DNA of 64,000 nucleotides, taken from NCBI RefSeq assembly GCF_014837145.1, contig NZ_JACYFS010000008.1:94553-158552 (forward strand), read 5' to 3'. Under the pieces are notes generated by a model. That model saw only the letters and a list, made by a program, of their open reading frames with translations. It ran no database searches and was not told the DNA's origin. This document shows, piece after piece, positions 52,027 through 58,564 of this stretch. Each line of letters begins with the position of its first letter. Position 1 is the stretch's first letter. Source of the stretch: Chryseobacterium caseinilyticum (GTDB lineage Bacteria; Bacteroidota; Bacteroidia; Flavobacteriales; Weeksellaceae). The translations under genes and the position numbers were made by a program.

Positions 52027-52544
52027 TTTTTTAAAGCAAAAAATTTAATCCAGACCAGCCAAAGCACAACAACTGATCCGTAAATAATCGCCGGAAAAAT
52101 ATAATCATGCCCGATTTTACTGTACTGCGGATGATCTCTCACCACAATATTAAGTCCGACAATTCTCAAAACATTCATGATGTACAGGAAAACAAAACCG
52201 GCCAGCGTAAACAAAAAAGTTTTAGCACCTTTATAAAAAGCAAACACAAACGCCATAAATAAAATGATTACGGAAATCGCATTGCAGCCTTCCACCATTC
52301 TGCTGACGTATTTTTCTTTCACATAAAACCAAACCTGCTCATTCGGGACATCATTGTACAACTGCGTCACATACCCAAACTGATTCTGTAAAAAAGCCGC
52401 CTGATCTGCCACCATTCGGGAATAAGGATCGAGCCCTTCCGCCTGAAAACTGTTCAGGTAAAACTGATACGCCAAAATAAACACCACATAAATGATGATG
52501 AAACGCAGCAGAATCCCGAGTACAGGTTTAAAGTCTTTTAGCAT
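52023..52544 (-). CDS. xrtF: Exosortase family protein XrtF
   Basis: A 173-residue inner-membrane cysteine protease/transpeptidase-like protein. The exosortase catalytic triad is visible: Cys87 in MVEGCNAISVII, Arg127 in YIMNVLRIVGL and His146 in KIGHDYIFPAIIYG, spread over several membrane helices. Length fits the small XrtF type. The longest frame starts at 52643 but overlaps the divergent gene. The ATG at 52544 is chosen, with a TATCTTTG -7 box (52549-52556) ending 4 nt upstream. Exosortases cut C-terminal sorting tails; no target protein is recognisable in this window. Confidence 0.9.
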   Translation of the reverse strand: MLKDFKPVLGILLRFIIIYVVFILAYQFYLNSFQAEGLDPYSRMVADQAAFLQNQFGYVTQLYNDVPNEQVWFYVKEKYVSRMVEGCNAISVIILFMAFVFAFYKGAKTFLFTLAGFVFLYIMNVLRIVGLNIVVRDHPQYSKIGHDYIFPAIIYGSVVVLWLVWIKFFALKK

Positions 52545-52548
52545 AGCA

Positions 52549-52556
52549 CAAAGATA
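52549..52556 (-). promoter_or_regulatory. -7 promoter box TATCTTTG, 4 nt before xrtF
   Basis: Minus-strand TATCTTTG ends 4 nt before the xrtF ATG at 52544, predicting a leaderless mRNA. It supports the short form of XrtF. Confidence 0.5.
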
Positions 52557-52577
52557 AAATATTCGGTGGTAAATCGT

Positions 52578-52585
52578 TATATTTG
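52578..52585 (+). promoter_or_regulatory. -7 promoter box TATATTTG for the AmgK-like gene
   Basis: TATATTTG fits TAnnTTTG and lies 10 nt before ATG 52596, divergent from the xrtF box 22 nt away. It rules out the longer GTG start at 52566. Confidence 0.5.
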
Positions 52586-52595
52586 TTACCTTATT

Positions 52596-53615
52596 ATGAC
52601 TCAGGAACAAGCAAAATATTTTTTCGAAAACCATTTCGGCCAACCCGCAGATGCGTGTACAGTTTTAGCTCAAAGCGGTTCTGCAAGGGTTAATTTCAAG
52701 GCTTCAAACCCAACGGGAGATTACATTATCACCTTCAACGAAAATCTTAGAGAAAACGAAGCTTTCCTTTATTTCTCTGACGTCTTCGGGAATCTGAATT
52801 TAAATACACCTGAGATTTTTGCCATTTCAGAAGACAGAAAGTTTTACATTCAGGAGTTTTTAGGAAAAAAGACTTTATCAGACATTATTGCAGAGCAAGG
52901 ACTTTCGGAAAGAGTACAGAGTCTGGTAAAACAAACCCTTGAAAAGCTTTTCACACTCCAAATTAAAACTGCAGAAAAAATCGACTACACCCAAACTTTC
53001 GAATATGAAAGATATGATGAGCTTCCTGTAACACACGATCTGTACTATTTCAAAAACTTCATCGCAGACGTTCTAGACCTGGAATATCATAAATCAACCT
53101 TGCTGAAAGAGTTTAAAGAAATCGTAAAACTTATCGAAAATCTGGAGCCGAAAGGTCTGATGATCCGCGATTTTCAGGCAAGAAATATTATGGTGAATGA
53201 TGAAGACAAAGTTTCATTCATTGATTATCAGTCTGCCATGAAAGGGCCGTTGATGTATGATGTGATTTCATTTTTATTTCAGGCAAAAGCCAATTTCCCT
53301 GAGAGTTTTAAAAATGAAATGCTTGATTTCTACATCAAACAGTTTGATAACGAAGAAATAAAAGCTCAACTAAAGAATTCGGTAAAACCAATTCAGCTGA
53401 TGAGATTTTTACAGGTTTTGGGTGCTTACGGTTTGAGAGGATTGGTTCAGAAAAAAGCACATTTCATTTCAAGTTTAGAAAAAGGAATTCAAAACATCAC
53501 AGAATTCACAGAAAACTGGAAAGAGATGACAAAATATCCTGAGTTGAAAAATGTAATTACACAACTCAATTCTGAAAAGACAAGATTAAAAATTGAAGAG
53601 ATTTTGAACCTTTAA
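52596..53615 (+). CDS. amgK: AmgK-like sugar kinase (aminoglycoside phosphotransferase fold)
   Basis: A 339-residue kinase with the aminoglycoside phosphotransferase fold. The catalytic loop is LMIRDFQARNIMV (about 196-208), followed by the metal-binding VSFIDYQSAMKGPLMYDVISFL. The RDFQxRN form is the one seen in AmgK, which phosphorylates N-acetylmuramic acid or GlcNAc at the anomeric carbon in cell-wall recycling. A MurU-like nucleotidyltransferase, the next step in that pathway, lies three genes downstream, which supports the assignment. Start 52596 (MTQEQAKYFF) is chosen from the promoter position. The sugar specificity is inferred. Confidence 0.83.
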   Translation: MTQEQAKYFFENHFGQPADACTVLAQSGSARVNFKASNPTGDYIITFNENLRENEAFLYFSDVFGNLNLNTPEIFAISEDRKFYIQEFLGKKTLSDIIAEQGLSERVQSLVKQTLEKLFTLQIKTAEKIDYTQTFEYERYDELPVTHDLYYFKNFIADVLDLEYHKSTLLKEFKEIVKLIENLEPKGLMIRDFQARNIMVNDEDKVSFIDYQSAMKGPLMYDVISFLFQAKANFPESFKNEMLDFYIKQFDNEEIKAQLKNSVKPIQLMRFLQVLGAYGLRGLVQKKAHFISSLEKGIQNITEFTENWKEMTKYPELKNVITQLNSEKTRLKIEEILNL

Positions 53616-53644
53616 GCCTTAATTAAGAAGTTAAGAATATTAAG

Positions 53645-54052
53645 ATGATGACAAAGAAAAGTGTTACTCAATTATCTTATGAAATCACCGGCTTGGCGAT
53701 TAAAGTTCATAAGAATCTTGGGCCGGGATTACTGGAAAGTGTTTACGAAGAATGCCTAAAAATTGAACTTCTTAAAAACGGTTTCGATGTTAAACAGCAG
53801 TTATATGTTCCGATCAACTATGAGGGCGTAGAAATAAATACGAAATTAATTGTCGATTTACTGGTAAATGACTGTATCGTTTTGGAACTGAAAGCAAGTG
53901 AAGAAGTTCTACCAATCCATGAAGCACAATTACTTACTTACATGAAGGTACTTAAAAAAACTCAAGGTTTATTGATAAATTTTTTCACTACAAATATTAC
54001 CAAATCATTAAAACCATTTATAAACGAATATTTCAAAATGCTTCCAGACTAA
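53645..54052 (+). CDS. GxxExxY protein (PDDEXK-like)
   Basis: A 135-residue protein with the naming motif GPGLLESVYEECL (about 26-38). It also has a PD-(D/E)XK-like active site: Asp71 in LIVDLLVND and Glu81/Lys83 in VLELKASEE. The pattern DLL...(L/I)ELK is the same as in the DUF1016 nuclease at 43561. The biochemical role of GxxExxY proteins is not established. It sits between the AmgK-like and RapZ-like genes, 30 bp and 77 bp away, and both gaps are TTAA/CCTTAA-rich low-complexity sequence. That suggests insertion into the operon. Two adjacent ATGs (53645, 53648) are possible starts. Confidence 0.88.
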   Translation: MMTKKSVTQLSYEITGLAIKVHKNLGPGLLESVYEECLKIELLKNGFDVKQQLYVPINYEGVEINTKLIVDLLVNDCIVLELKASEEVLPIHEAQLLTYMKVLKKTQGLLINFFTTNITKSLKPFINEYFKMLPD

Positions 54053-54128
54053 AGTTTTGATTTATCAGAACCCTTAATGAACCTTAACAACTTAACTAAG
54101 CCTTAATGGTTAATTTTAAATATAAATT

Positions 54129-54539
54129 ATGTTACACATAGACATTCACAGTTTTTCATACAAAAAAGGAGGAATTCCAAAAGACGAATCTGGTAACGGC
54201 GGAGGTTTTACCTTCGATTGCCGCGGAATTTTGAATCCCGGAAGAGTGGAAGAATATAAAATCCAGACCGGTAACGACATCGGTGTACAGGAATATCTCG
54301 AAACAAAAACAGACATGCCTAAGTTTTTAGAACTTATAAAAAGCATGGTTTCCATCAACATCGACAATTATCTGGGCAGAGGTTTCGAAAATCTTCAGAT
54401 CAATTTCGGGTGTACCGGCGGACAGCACAGATCTGTATATTCAGCCATCAAAATCGCTCATTTCATCGAAGAAAAATATGGCGAACAGGTAGAAATCAGC
54501 CTGCACCATGATGAGCAGCACCAACTTAATTATAAGTAA
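54129..54539 (+). CDS. Stand-alone RapZ C-terminal domain protein
   Basis: A 136-residue protein matching the C-terminal domain of RapZ/YvcJ: GGGFTFDCRGILNPGRVEEY (about 24-43) and the phosphate-loop-like FGCTGGQHRSVYSAIKIAHF. In E. coli this domain binds glucosamine-6-phosphate and controls amino-sugar synthesis. The N-terminal P-loop kinase domain of full RapZ is absent here, and no such domain is fused. The setting between AmgK-like and MurU-like genes suggests a link to amino-sugar or cell-wall recycling. Its stop codon lies inside the first heptamer of the repeat that fills the gap to murU. Confidence 0.87.
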   Translation: MLHIDIHSFSYKKGGIPKDESGNGGGFTFDCRGILNPGRVEEYKIQTGNDIGVQEYLETKTDMPKFLELIKSMVSINIDNYLGRGFENLQINFGCTGGQHRSVYSAIKIAHFIEEKYGEQVEISLHHDEQHQLNYK

Positions 54540-54632
54540 TTTGTAATGTGCAATAAGTAATATCTTTAGCTTCGCTGTTATTACTTATATTTTTTACATT
54601 ACTCATTACCAATTACTCATTACCTATATTAC
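54534..54632 (+). repeat. Inverted heptanucleotide array filling the RapZ-MurU gap
   Basis: Left units AAGTAAT, TTGTAAT, GTGCAAT, AAGTAAT (54534-54561) face right units ACATTAC, TCATTAC, CAATTAC, TCATTAC (54596-54623), which are the reverse complement type. The centre has ATAAGTAATA (54553-54562) pairing with TATTACTTAT (54580-54589). The array runs from the upstream stop codon to the murU ATG. Confidence 0.65.
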
Positions 54633-55346
54633 ATGAAGGCATTAATTTTTGCAGCCGGCAGGGGAACCCGTTTGAAACCCTTTACAGATCGTCATCCAAA
54701 AGCTTTGGCAAAGGTAAATGATGTACCGCTTTTAGAAAGAAATATCAGATATCTGCAGAGTTTCGGAATCAGTGATTTTGTAATCAACGTTCATCATTTT
54801 GGTGATCAGATCGTAGATTTTTTAAAATCTAATAATAATTTTAATGCTAAAATAGAGATCTCCGACGAGTCTGAAGAACTTCTCGAAACCGGCGGTGGAT
54901 TGGTCTTTGCCAAAAGATTTTTAGATCACGGTGAAGATTTTATTATTATGAACGCCGACATTCTTACAGAAATCAACATCAATGATTTGGTGGAATATCA
55001 CAAAAAGATGAAAGATTTTGCTACTTTAGCAGTGTCAGATCGTGAAAGCTCACGAAAACTTCTTTTTAATGATGATTTTGTGCTTAGAGGATGGCTCAAT
55101 GTACAAACTGGCGAACAGCGTTTAGCAGAATTTAATAAAGGCTTTAAACCGTTTGCATTCAGTGGAGTTCACTGCATAAATCCTGTCATTTTTGATAAAA
55201 TTAAAAGAACAGGAAACTTTTCGGTGATGGAAGAGTATCTTGATCTGATGCAGACAGAGCAGATCCACGGATTTTTACATGACCGCATTCTGATCGATGT
55301 AGGAAGGCCGGAATCTGTGCTTGAAGCTGAAAAACATTTTAAATAA
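54633..55346 (+). CDS. murU: MurU-like sugar-1-phosphate nucleotidyltransferase
   Basis: A 237-residue enzyme with the nucleotidyltransferase signature KALIFAAGRGTRLKPFTDRHPKAL (residues 2-25), then PLLERNIRYL, DESEELLETGGGL, IMNADILTEI (metal-binding Asp) and a C-terminal GRPESVLEAE. Size and motifs fit MurU, which makes UDP-MurNAc from MurNAc-1-phosphate, the product of AmgK. Together with the upstream AmgK-like gene this gives a recycling route that bypasses de novo UDP-MurNAc synthesis. Its ATG directly abuts an inverted heptamer array. A different sugar specificity cannot be excluded. Confidence 0.85.
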   Translation: MKALIFAAGRGTRLKPFTDRHPKALAKVNDVPLLERNIRYLQSFGISDFVINVHHFGDQIVDFLKSNNNFNAKIEISDESEELLETGGGLVFAKRFLDHGEDFIIMNADILTEININDLVEYHKKMKDFATLAVSDRESSRKLLFNDDFVLRGWLNVQTGEQRLAEFNKGFKPFAFSGVHCINPVIFDKIKRTGNFSVMEEYLDLMQTEQIHGFLHDRILIDVGRPESVLEAEKHFK

Positions 55347-55434
55347 ACACATCATTTTTTCACATATTATATTGATAATCGTGAGTTTAATTTAAAAAAG
55401 AAAAATTTTAATTATAATTTGAGACTAAAAAAGA

Positions 55435-56187
55435 ATGGGAATTGAAGGAAGCAGGGACGAAAGTTTACAAAACCCTGAATTTGACATTAATGAAACAAAG
55501 CTACACAACAGCCTGAAAGACAAGACATGGGATGAAACCGTGACTAAGGACAGCTGGATGGTATTTAAAGTAATGGCAGAGTTCGTGAATGGTTACGAAA
55601 AAATGGCTAAAATCGGACCTTGTGTTTCTATTTTTGGTTCAGCAAGGTTACCGGTGGACAGCAAATACTACAATATGGCTGTCGAAATTGCCGAAAAGAT
55701 TACGAAAATTGGTTTCGGAGTGATTACCGGTGGCGGTCCCGGAATTATGGAAGCCGGAAACAAAGGTGCTTTTAATGCCAAGGGAAAATCAATTGGTCTG
55801 AATATCGACCTGCCTTTTGAGCAGCATTTCAATCCGTACATCAACAAAATGTATTCTCTGAATTTCGATTATTTCTTTGTCCGGAAAGTGATGTTTATTA
55901 AATATTCTCAGGGATTTATTGTGATGCCGGGAGGTTTTGGCACTTTGGACGAGCTCACAGAAGCTTTAACTTTAATTCAAACCAATAAAATAGGGAAATT
56001 CCCGATTGTACTTGTTGGTTCTGAATTTTGGGGTGGTCTTCTGGACTGGTTTAAAGAAACTTTGCTTAGAGATAAAATGATTTCTGAGCCCGATCTCGAT
56101 CTTTACCGTGTGGTAGACACTGCTGACGAGGCTGTTGCACATATCAAAGCCTTTTACGACAAGTATTCCGTGAACGTAAACTTCTGA
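55435..56187 (+). CDS. LOG-family/TIGR00730 nucleotide phosphoribohydrolase-like protein
   Basis: A 250-residue Rossmann-type protein of the LOG (lysine-decarboxylase-like) family. It shows SIFGSARLP (65-73), ITGGGPGIMEAGNKGA (97-112), the catalytic-region Arg-Lys of YFFVRKVMF (about 146-154) and the signature MPGGFGTLDEL (164-174). Characterised members cleave ribose-5-phosphate from AMP or cytokinin nucleotides. An N-terminal extension of about 55 residues precedes the core. It follows murU by 88 bp on the same strand. The plant-hormone name should not be read as function in this organism. Confidence 0.9.
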   Translation: MGIEGSRDESLQNPEFDINETKLHNSLKDKTWDETVTKDSWMVFKVMAEFVNGYEKMAKIGPCVSIFGSARLPVDSKYYNMAVEIAEKITKIGFGVITGGGPGIMEAGNKGAFNAKGKSIGLNIDLPFEQHFNPYINKMYSLNFDYFFVRKVMFIKYSQGFIVMPGGFGTLDELTEALTLIQTNKIGKFPIVLVGSEFWGGLLDWFKETLLRDKMISEPDLDLYRVVDTADEAVAHIKAFYDKYSVNVNF

Positions 56188-56247
56188 TTGGCACATAATT
56201 TGAGATTTTAAACCGAACACAAATGATTTAAAAATTGACTAACTGAA

Positions 56248-56718
56248 ATGAGAAAAATTTTATATTTAACAGGATTTTTAGCTTTGTTCTCCTTGATGAG
56301 TTTCGCAGTCTTTGACTTTTACTCTTCAATGACAAAGGCAGATTATATCGAGGGTAGTAAAACATTAAAATTTACCTCAAAAATAAATACGGGCCATATT
56401 TCTGATGCCATTAAAATCAACAGAAACACAGCAGGATTTGAAGCTGAAGTAAAGAAATATGTGAATAACAATTTCGATGTGTACGTCAACGGATCACCAA
56501 AAACACTCACTTTTACAGGGAGCCAGGTGAGCGGAGAAACAGTTTGGGTATATTTTGAAGCGAATGGTGTTTCGGATGTAAATTCACTTAAAATAAAGAA
56601 TACAATTTTACTCGGAGCATTTCCGAAGCAGATCAATGTAGTAAATATTGCGTACAAGGGAAATCAGCAAACAATGAATTTCCAGCGTGGCAAAGAGGTT
56701 AACGAAGTTGATTTCTAA
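56248..56718 (+). CDS. Small exported protein resembling DUF6702
   Basis: A 156-residue protein with a signal or anchor segment (about 4-21) and a mature beta-rich part (FDFYSSMTKADYIEGSKTLKF, HISDAIKINRN, VWVYFEANGVSDVNSLKIKN, VNIAYKGNQQTMNFQRG). The pattern resembles the DUF6702 group of Bacteroidota envelope proteins, but I am not certain. It follows the LOG-family gene by 60 bp and precedes a terminator. No function can be given. Confidence 0.68.
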   Translation: MRKILYLTGFLALFSLMSFAVFDFYSSMTKADYIEGSKTLKFTSKINTGHISDAIKINRNTAGFEAEVKKYVNNNFDVYVNGSPKTLTFTGSQVSGETVWVYFEANGVSDVNSLKIKNTILLGAFPKQINVVNIAYKGNQQTMNFQRGKEVNEVDF

Positions 56719-56744
56719 ATTTTAATTTCCCCCTTTAAAACTAT

Positions 56745-56773
56745 AAAACCATTGAGTATTCAGTGGTTTTTTT
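56745..56773 (+). terminator. Terminator after the small exported protein
   Basis: AAAACCATTGA (56745-56755) pairs with TCAGTGGTTTT (56760-56770), one G-U, followed by TTT. Confidence 0.82.
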
Positions 56774-57096
56774 GTGTTTAATTTGATCAAAGGCTCCGAA
56801 AAGGAAAGGTTTGTACAGCTGTGAAGGAGCTGAATCTTTTGTAGCCTAATTATTATTTCATAAATATTGAACTCCTTAGAAGTGACCCATTTAGCATCAT
56901 TTTAGAAAATGATAAACATATTTCCAGGGAAGACGAACTATCACATTTTTAGATTCAAACTTAGTTTTAGAACATATTCAAAAAAGCACTTACAATAAAA
57001 AAAAACTCTTATTTCGTCGGTAGTCTGTACAAGTATGGAGACGGAAAAAAATTCAGTTAAACTTCACAAGCTTTGATTTTAAACAGATAATATACC
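56774..57096. other. Non-coding gap between two convergent genes
   Basis: No gene or repeat is recognised. A short open stretch ending SLYKYGDGKKFS before a stop at 57058-57060 lacks a start codon and is not called. Confidence 0.45.
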
Positions 57097-57134
57097 AAAA
57101 AAAGGAACCATTCTTTCGAATGATTCCTTTTTTT
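57097..57134. terminator. Terminator of the DUF5689 operon (symmetrical)
   Basis: AAAAAGGAACCATTC (about 57099-57113) pairs with GAATGATTCCTTTTT (57118-57132), with one mismatch and a TTTC loop. T-runs on both sides mean it can work in either direction. Confidence 0.85.
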
Positions 57135-57152
57135 ATCTTAATCTTTTCTCGA

Positions 57153-58538
57153 TTACAAAGCCTGAATGTTATCTAACTGAATTGTAGTAGATGCACCAGA
57201 TGCATTACCTGAATATTCAAAAAGGATAAATCCATTTCCTGTAAGTGCAGCAGGGATATTATATGTTCCGGCTGGAGTTAATACTCCGTAAGCAGCTGCT
57301 GGAGCCTGAGGAATAGTAAAACTGGAAGTAATATCTGTTTTTGTGGCAGTAGAAATATCACCAAGTGCGGTATAGTTTGTAGTAGTATAAACTTTTAAAA
57401 CATTTCCGTTAAAAAAGCCAACATTGACATCAAATTTAAACTGGCTTGCTGCAGTGAAATCTATTGGAACTGCAAAATAAGTTACATAAGCACCAGAACC
57501 CGCATTTGCTGAAAGCTGGATATATTTGTTAGCACTGAAAGTCTTTAACTGCCAGTATCTGTTTCCTACCAATGGATCATTTACAAATTTAGGATATACC
57601 TCAAGATTGGTCGCTGAATAGCTCTCAAAATTTTCTAAGAAAGCACCTGAATATGTAATTGTAGTTCCACCTTTCGGAGGAGCAGAGTCTACTCTTGTAC
57701 CGGCAAAATTAAGATCTGCAGAATTTCTGATCAACATTTGCCATGTTGAATTGTATCTGCTTACCACAAATGTAGCAGAACCGTTTCCTGTAGGAAGTTT
57801 TTTAGATCCTTCATTGAAAAATCCTGAGTTTCTGATCACTACCGAATTTCCTGAAGCATCTTCAATAGTTCTGTCCGTATCTACACCTGCACCTCCTACA
57901 TAGTCAATAAAACTTTTTGGAGTAGGGAAAAGATCTCCTGTGGTAAATTGAGCTGAAGGAACTTTTACCAACATATTAATGTATTGCTCGTTTTTAGCTG
58001 CGTTGATATCAGCTAATTCAAGAGGCTTAATTGTAGCTACTTCAAGACCATTTCCGTTGCAGACACCAGCGATATATTTGCTTAAAAGTGATGCCGGAAT
58101 TCTACCGATGTTGTAAGTAGGATCTACAGAACCTATTTTCACTGTTCCTCTATCCAGACCTAGTCTAAGCCCTCTTGCATTGATTCTTACATGAGCACCA
58201 ACAGGAAAATCTGCATAATTGCTTGATCTGTCTACTTCCATAGAAATACCTGCGGTAGGATTTTCAGCTTTATCCTGAATAGAAATTGTTTTATAGAAAT
58301 TTCCGCTTTCGTCAGAAGACACTACATAACCGTCGAAAATTTTGTCATCTGCAATCAACAGATATCCAGAAGTTGGCGCTAATGATTTAAATGCTGCCAA
58401 AGTGGTATTGGTTGTAGGGAATTTATTTTCACAATTGATAGGAGGTGTTTCCCACTCATCTTTTTGTGTACAAGAAGTAATAGCAATTGCAGATAATGCA
58501 ACACCTGTTACCAGACTTAAGTATTTTTTTATATTCAT
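57153..58538 (-). CDS. DUF5689-domain lipoprotein
   Basis: A 461-residue lipoprotein (lipobox AIAITSCTQKDEW, Cys about 23). The first half (KIFDGYVVSSDESGNFYKTISIQD, GAHVRINARGLRLGLDRGTVKIG) is typical of DUF5689, an OB-fold-like domain of Bacteroidota surface lipoproteins. The second half (SGAFLENFESYS, NRYWQLKTFSANKYIQLSA, TIQLDNIQAL) resembles a carbohydrate-binding or choice-of-anchor jelly roll. It lies 26 bp downstream of a TonB-dependent receptor, so the pair is probably co-transcribed and works like SusC/SusD, the lipoprotein capturing ligand. The ligand is unknown. Confidence 0.85.
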   Translation of the reverse strand: MNIKKYLSLVTGVALSAIAITSCTQKDEWETPPINCENKFPTTNTTLAAFKSLAPTSGYLLIADDKIFDGYVVSSDESGNFYKTISIQDKAENPTAGISMEVDRSSNYADFPVGAHVRINARGLRLGLDRGTVKIGSVDPTYNIGRIPASLLSKYIAGVCNGNGLEVATIKPLELADINAAKNEQYINMLVKVPSAQFTTGDLFPTPKSFIDYVGGAGVDTDRTIEDASGNSVVIRNSGFFNEGSKKLPTGNGSATFVVSRYNSTWQMLIRNSADLNFAGTRVDSAPPKGGTTITYSGAFLENFESYSATNLEVYPKFVNDPLVGNRYWQLKTFSANKYIQLSANAGSGAYVTYFAVPIDFTAASQFKFDVNVGFFNGNVLKVYTTTNYTALGDISTATKTDITSSFTIPQAPAAAYGVLTPAGTYNIPAALTGNGFILFEYSGNASGASTTIQLDNIQAL

Positions 58539-58564
58539 TGTAGTAATTTTTAAGATAATTAATG

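Noticed and set aside
52023..52643. Longer XrtF starting at 52643
   Set aside because: It would overlap the start of the divergent AmgK-like gene and its promoter; the ATG at 52544 has its own -7 box and begins at the first conserved region.
25675..56187. Plant hormone metabolism, because GH3- and LOG-family genes are both present
   Set aside because: Both families are widespread in bacteria with other or unknown substrates, the genes are 28 kb apart, and no indole or cytokinin synthesis gene is present.
57001..57060. Possible gene remnant reading SLYKYGDGKKFS before a stop
   Set aside because: Only about 25 codons are open, there is no start codon, and no family is recognised.
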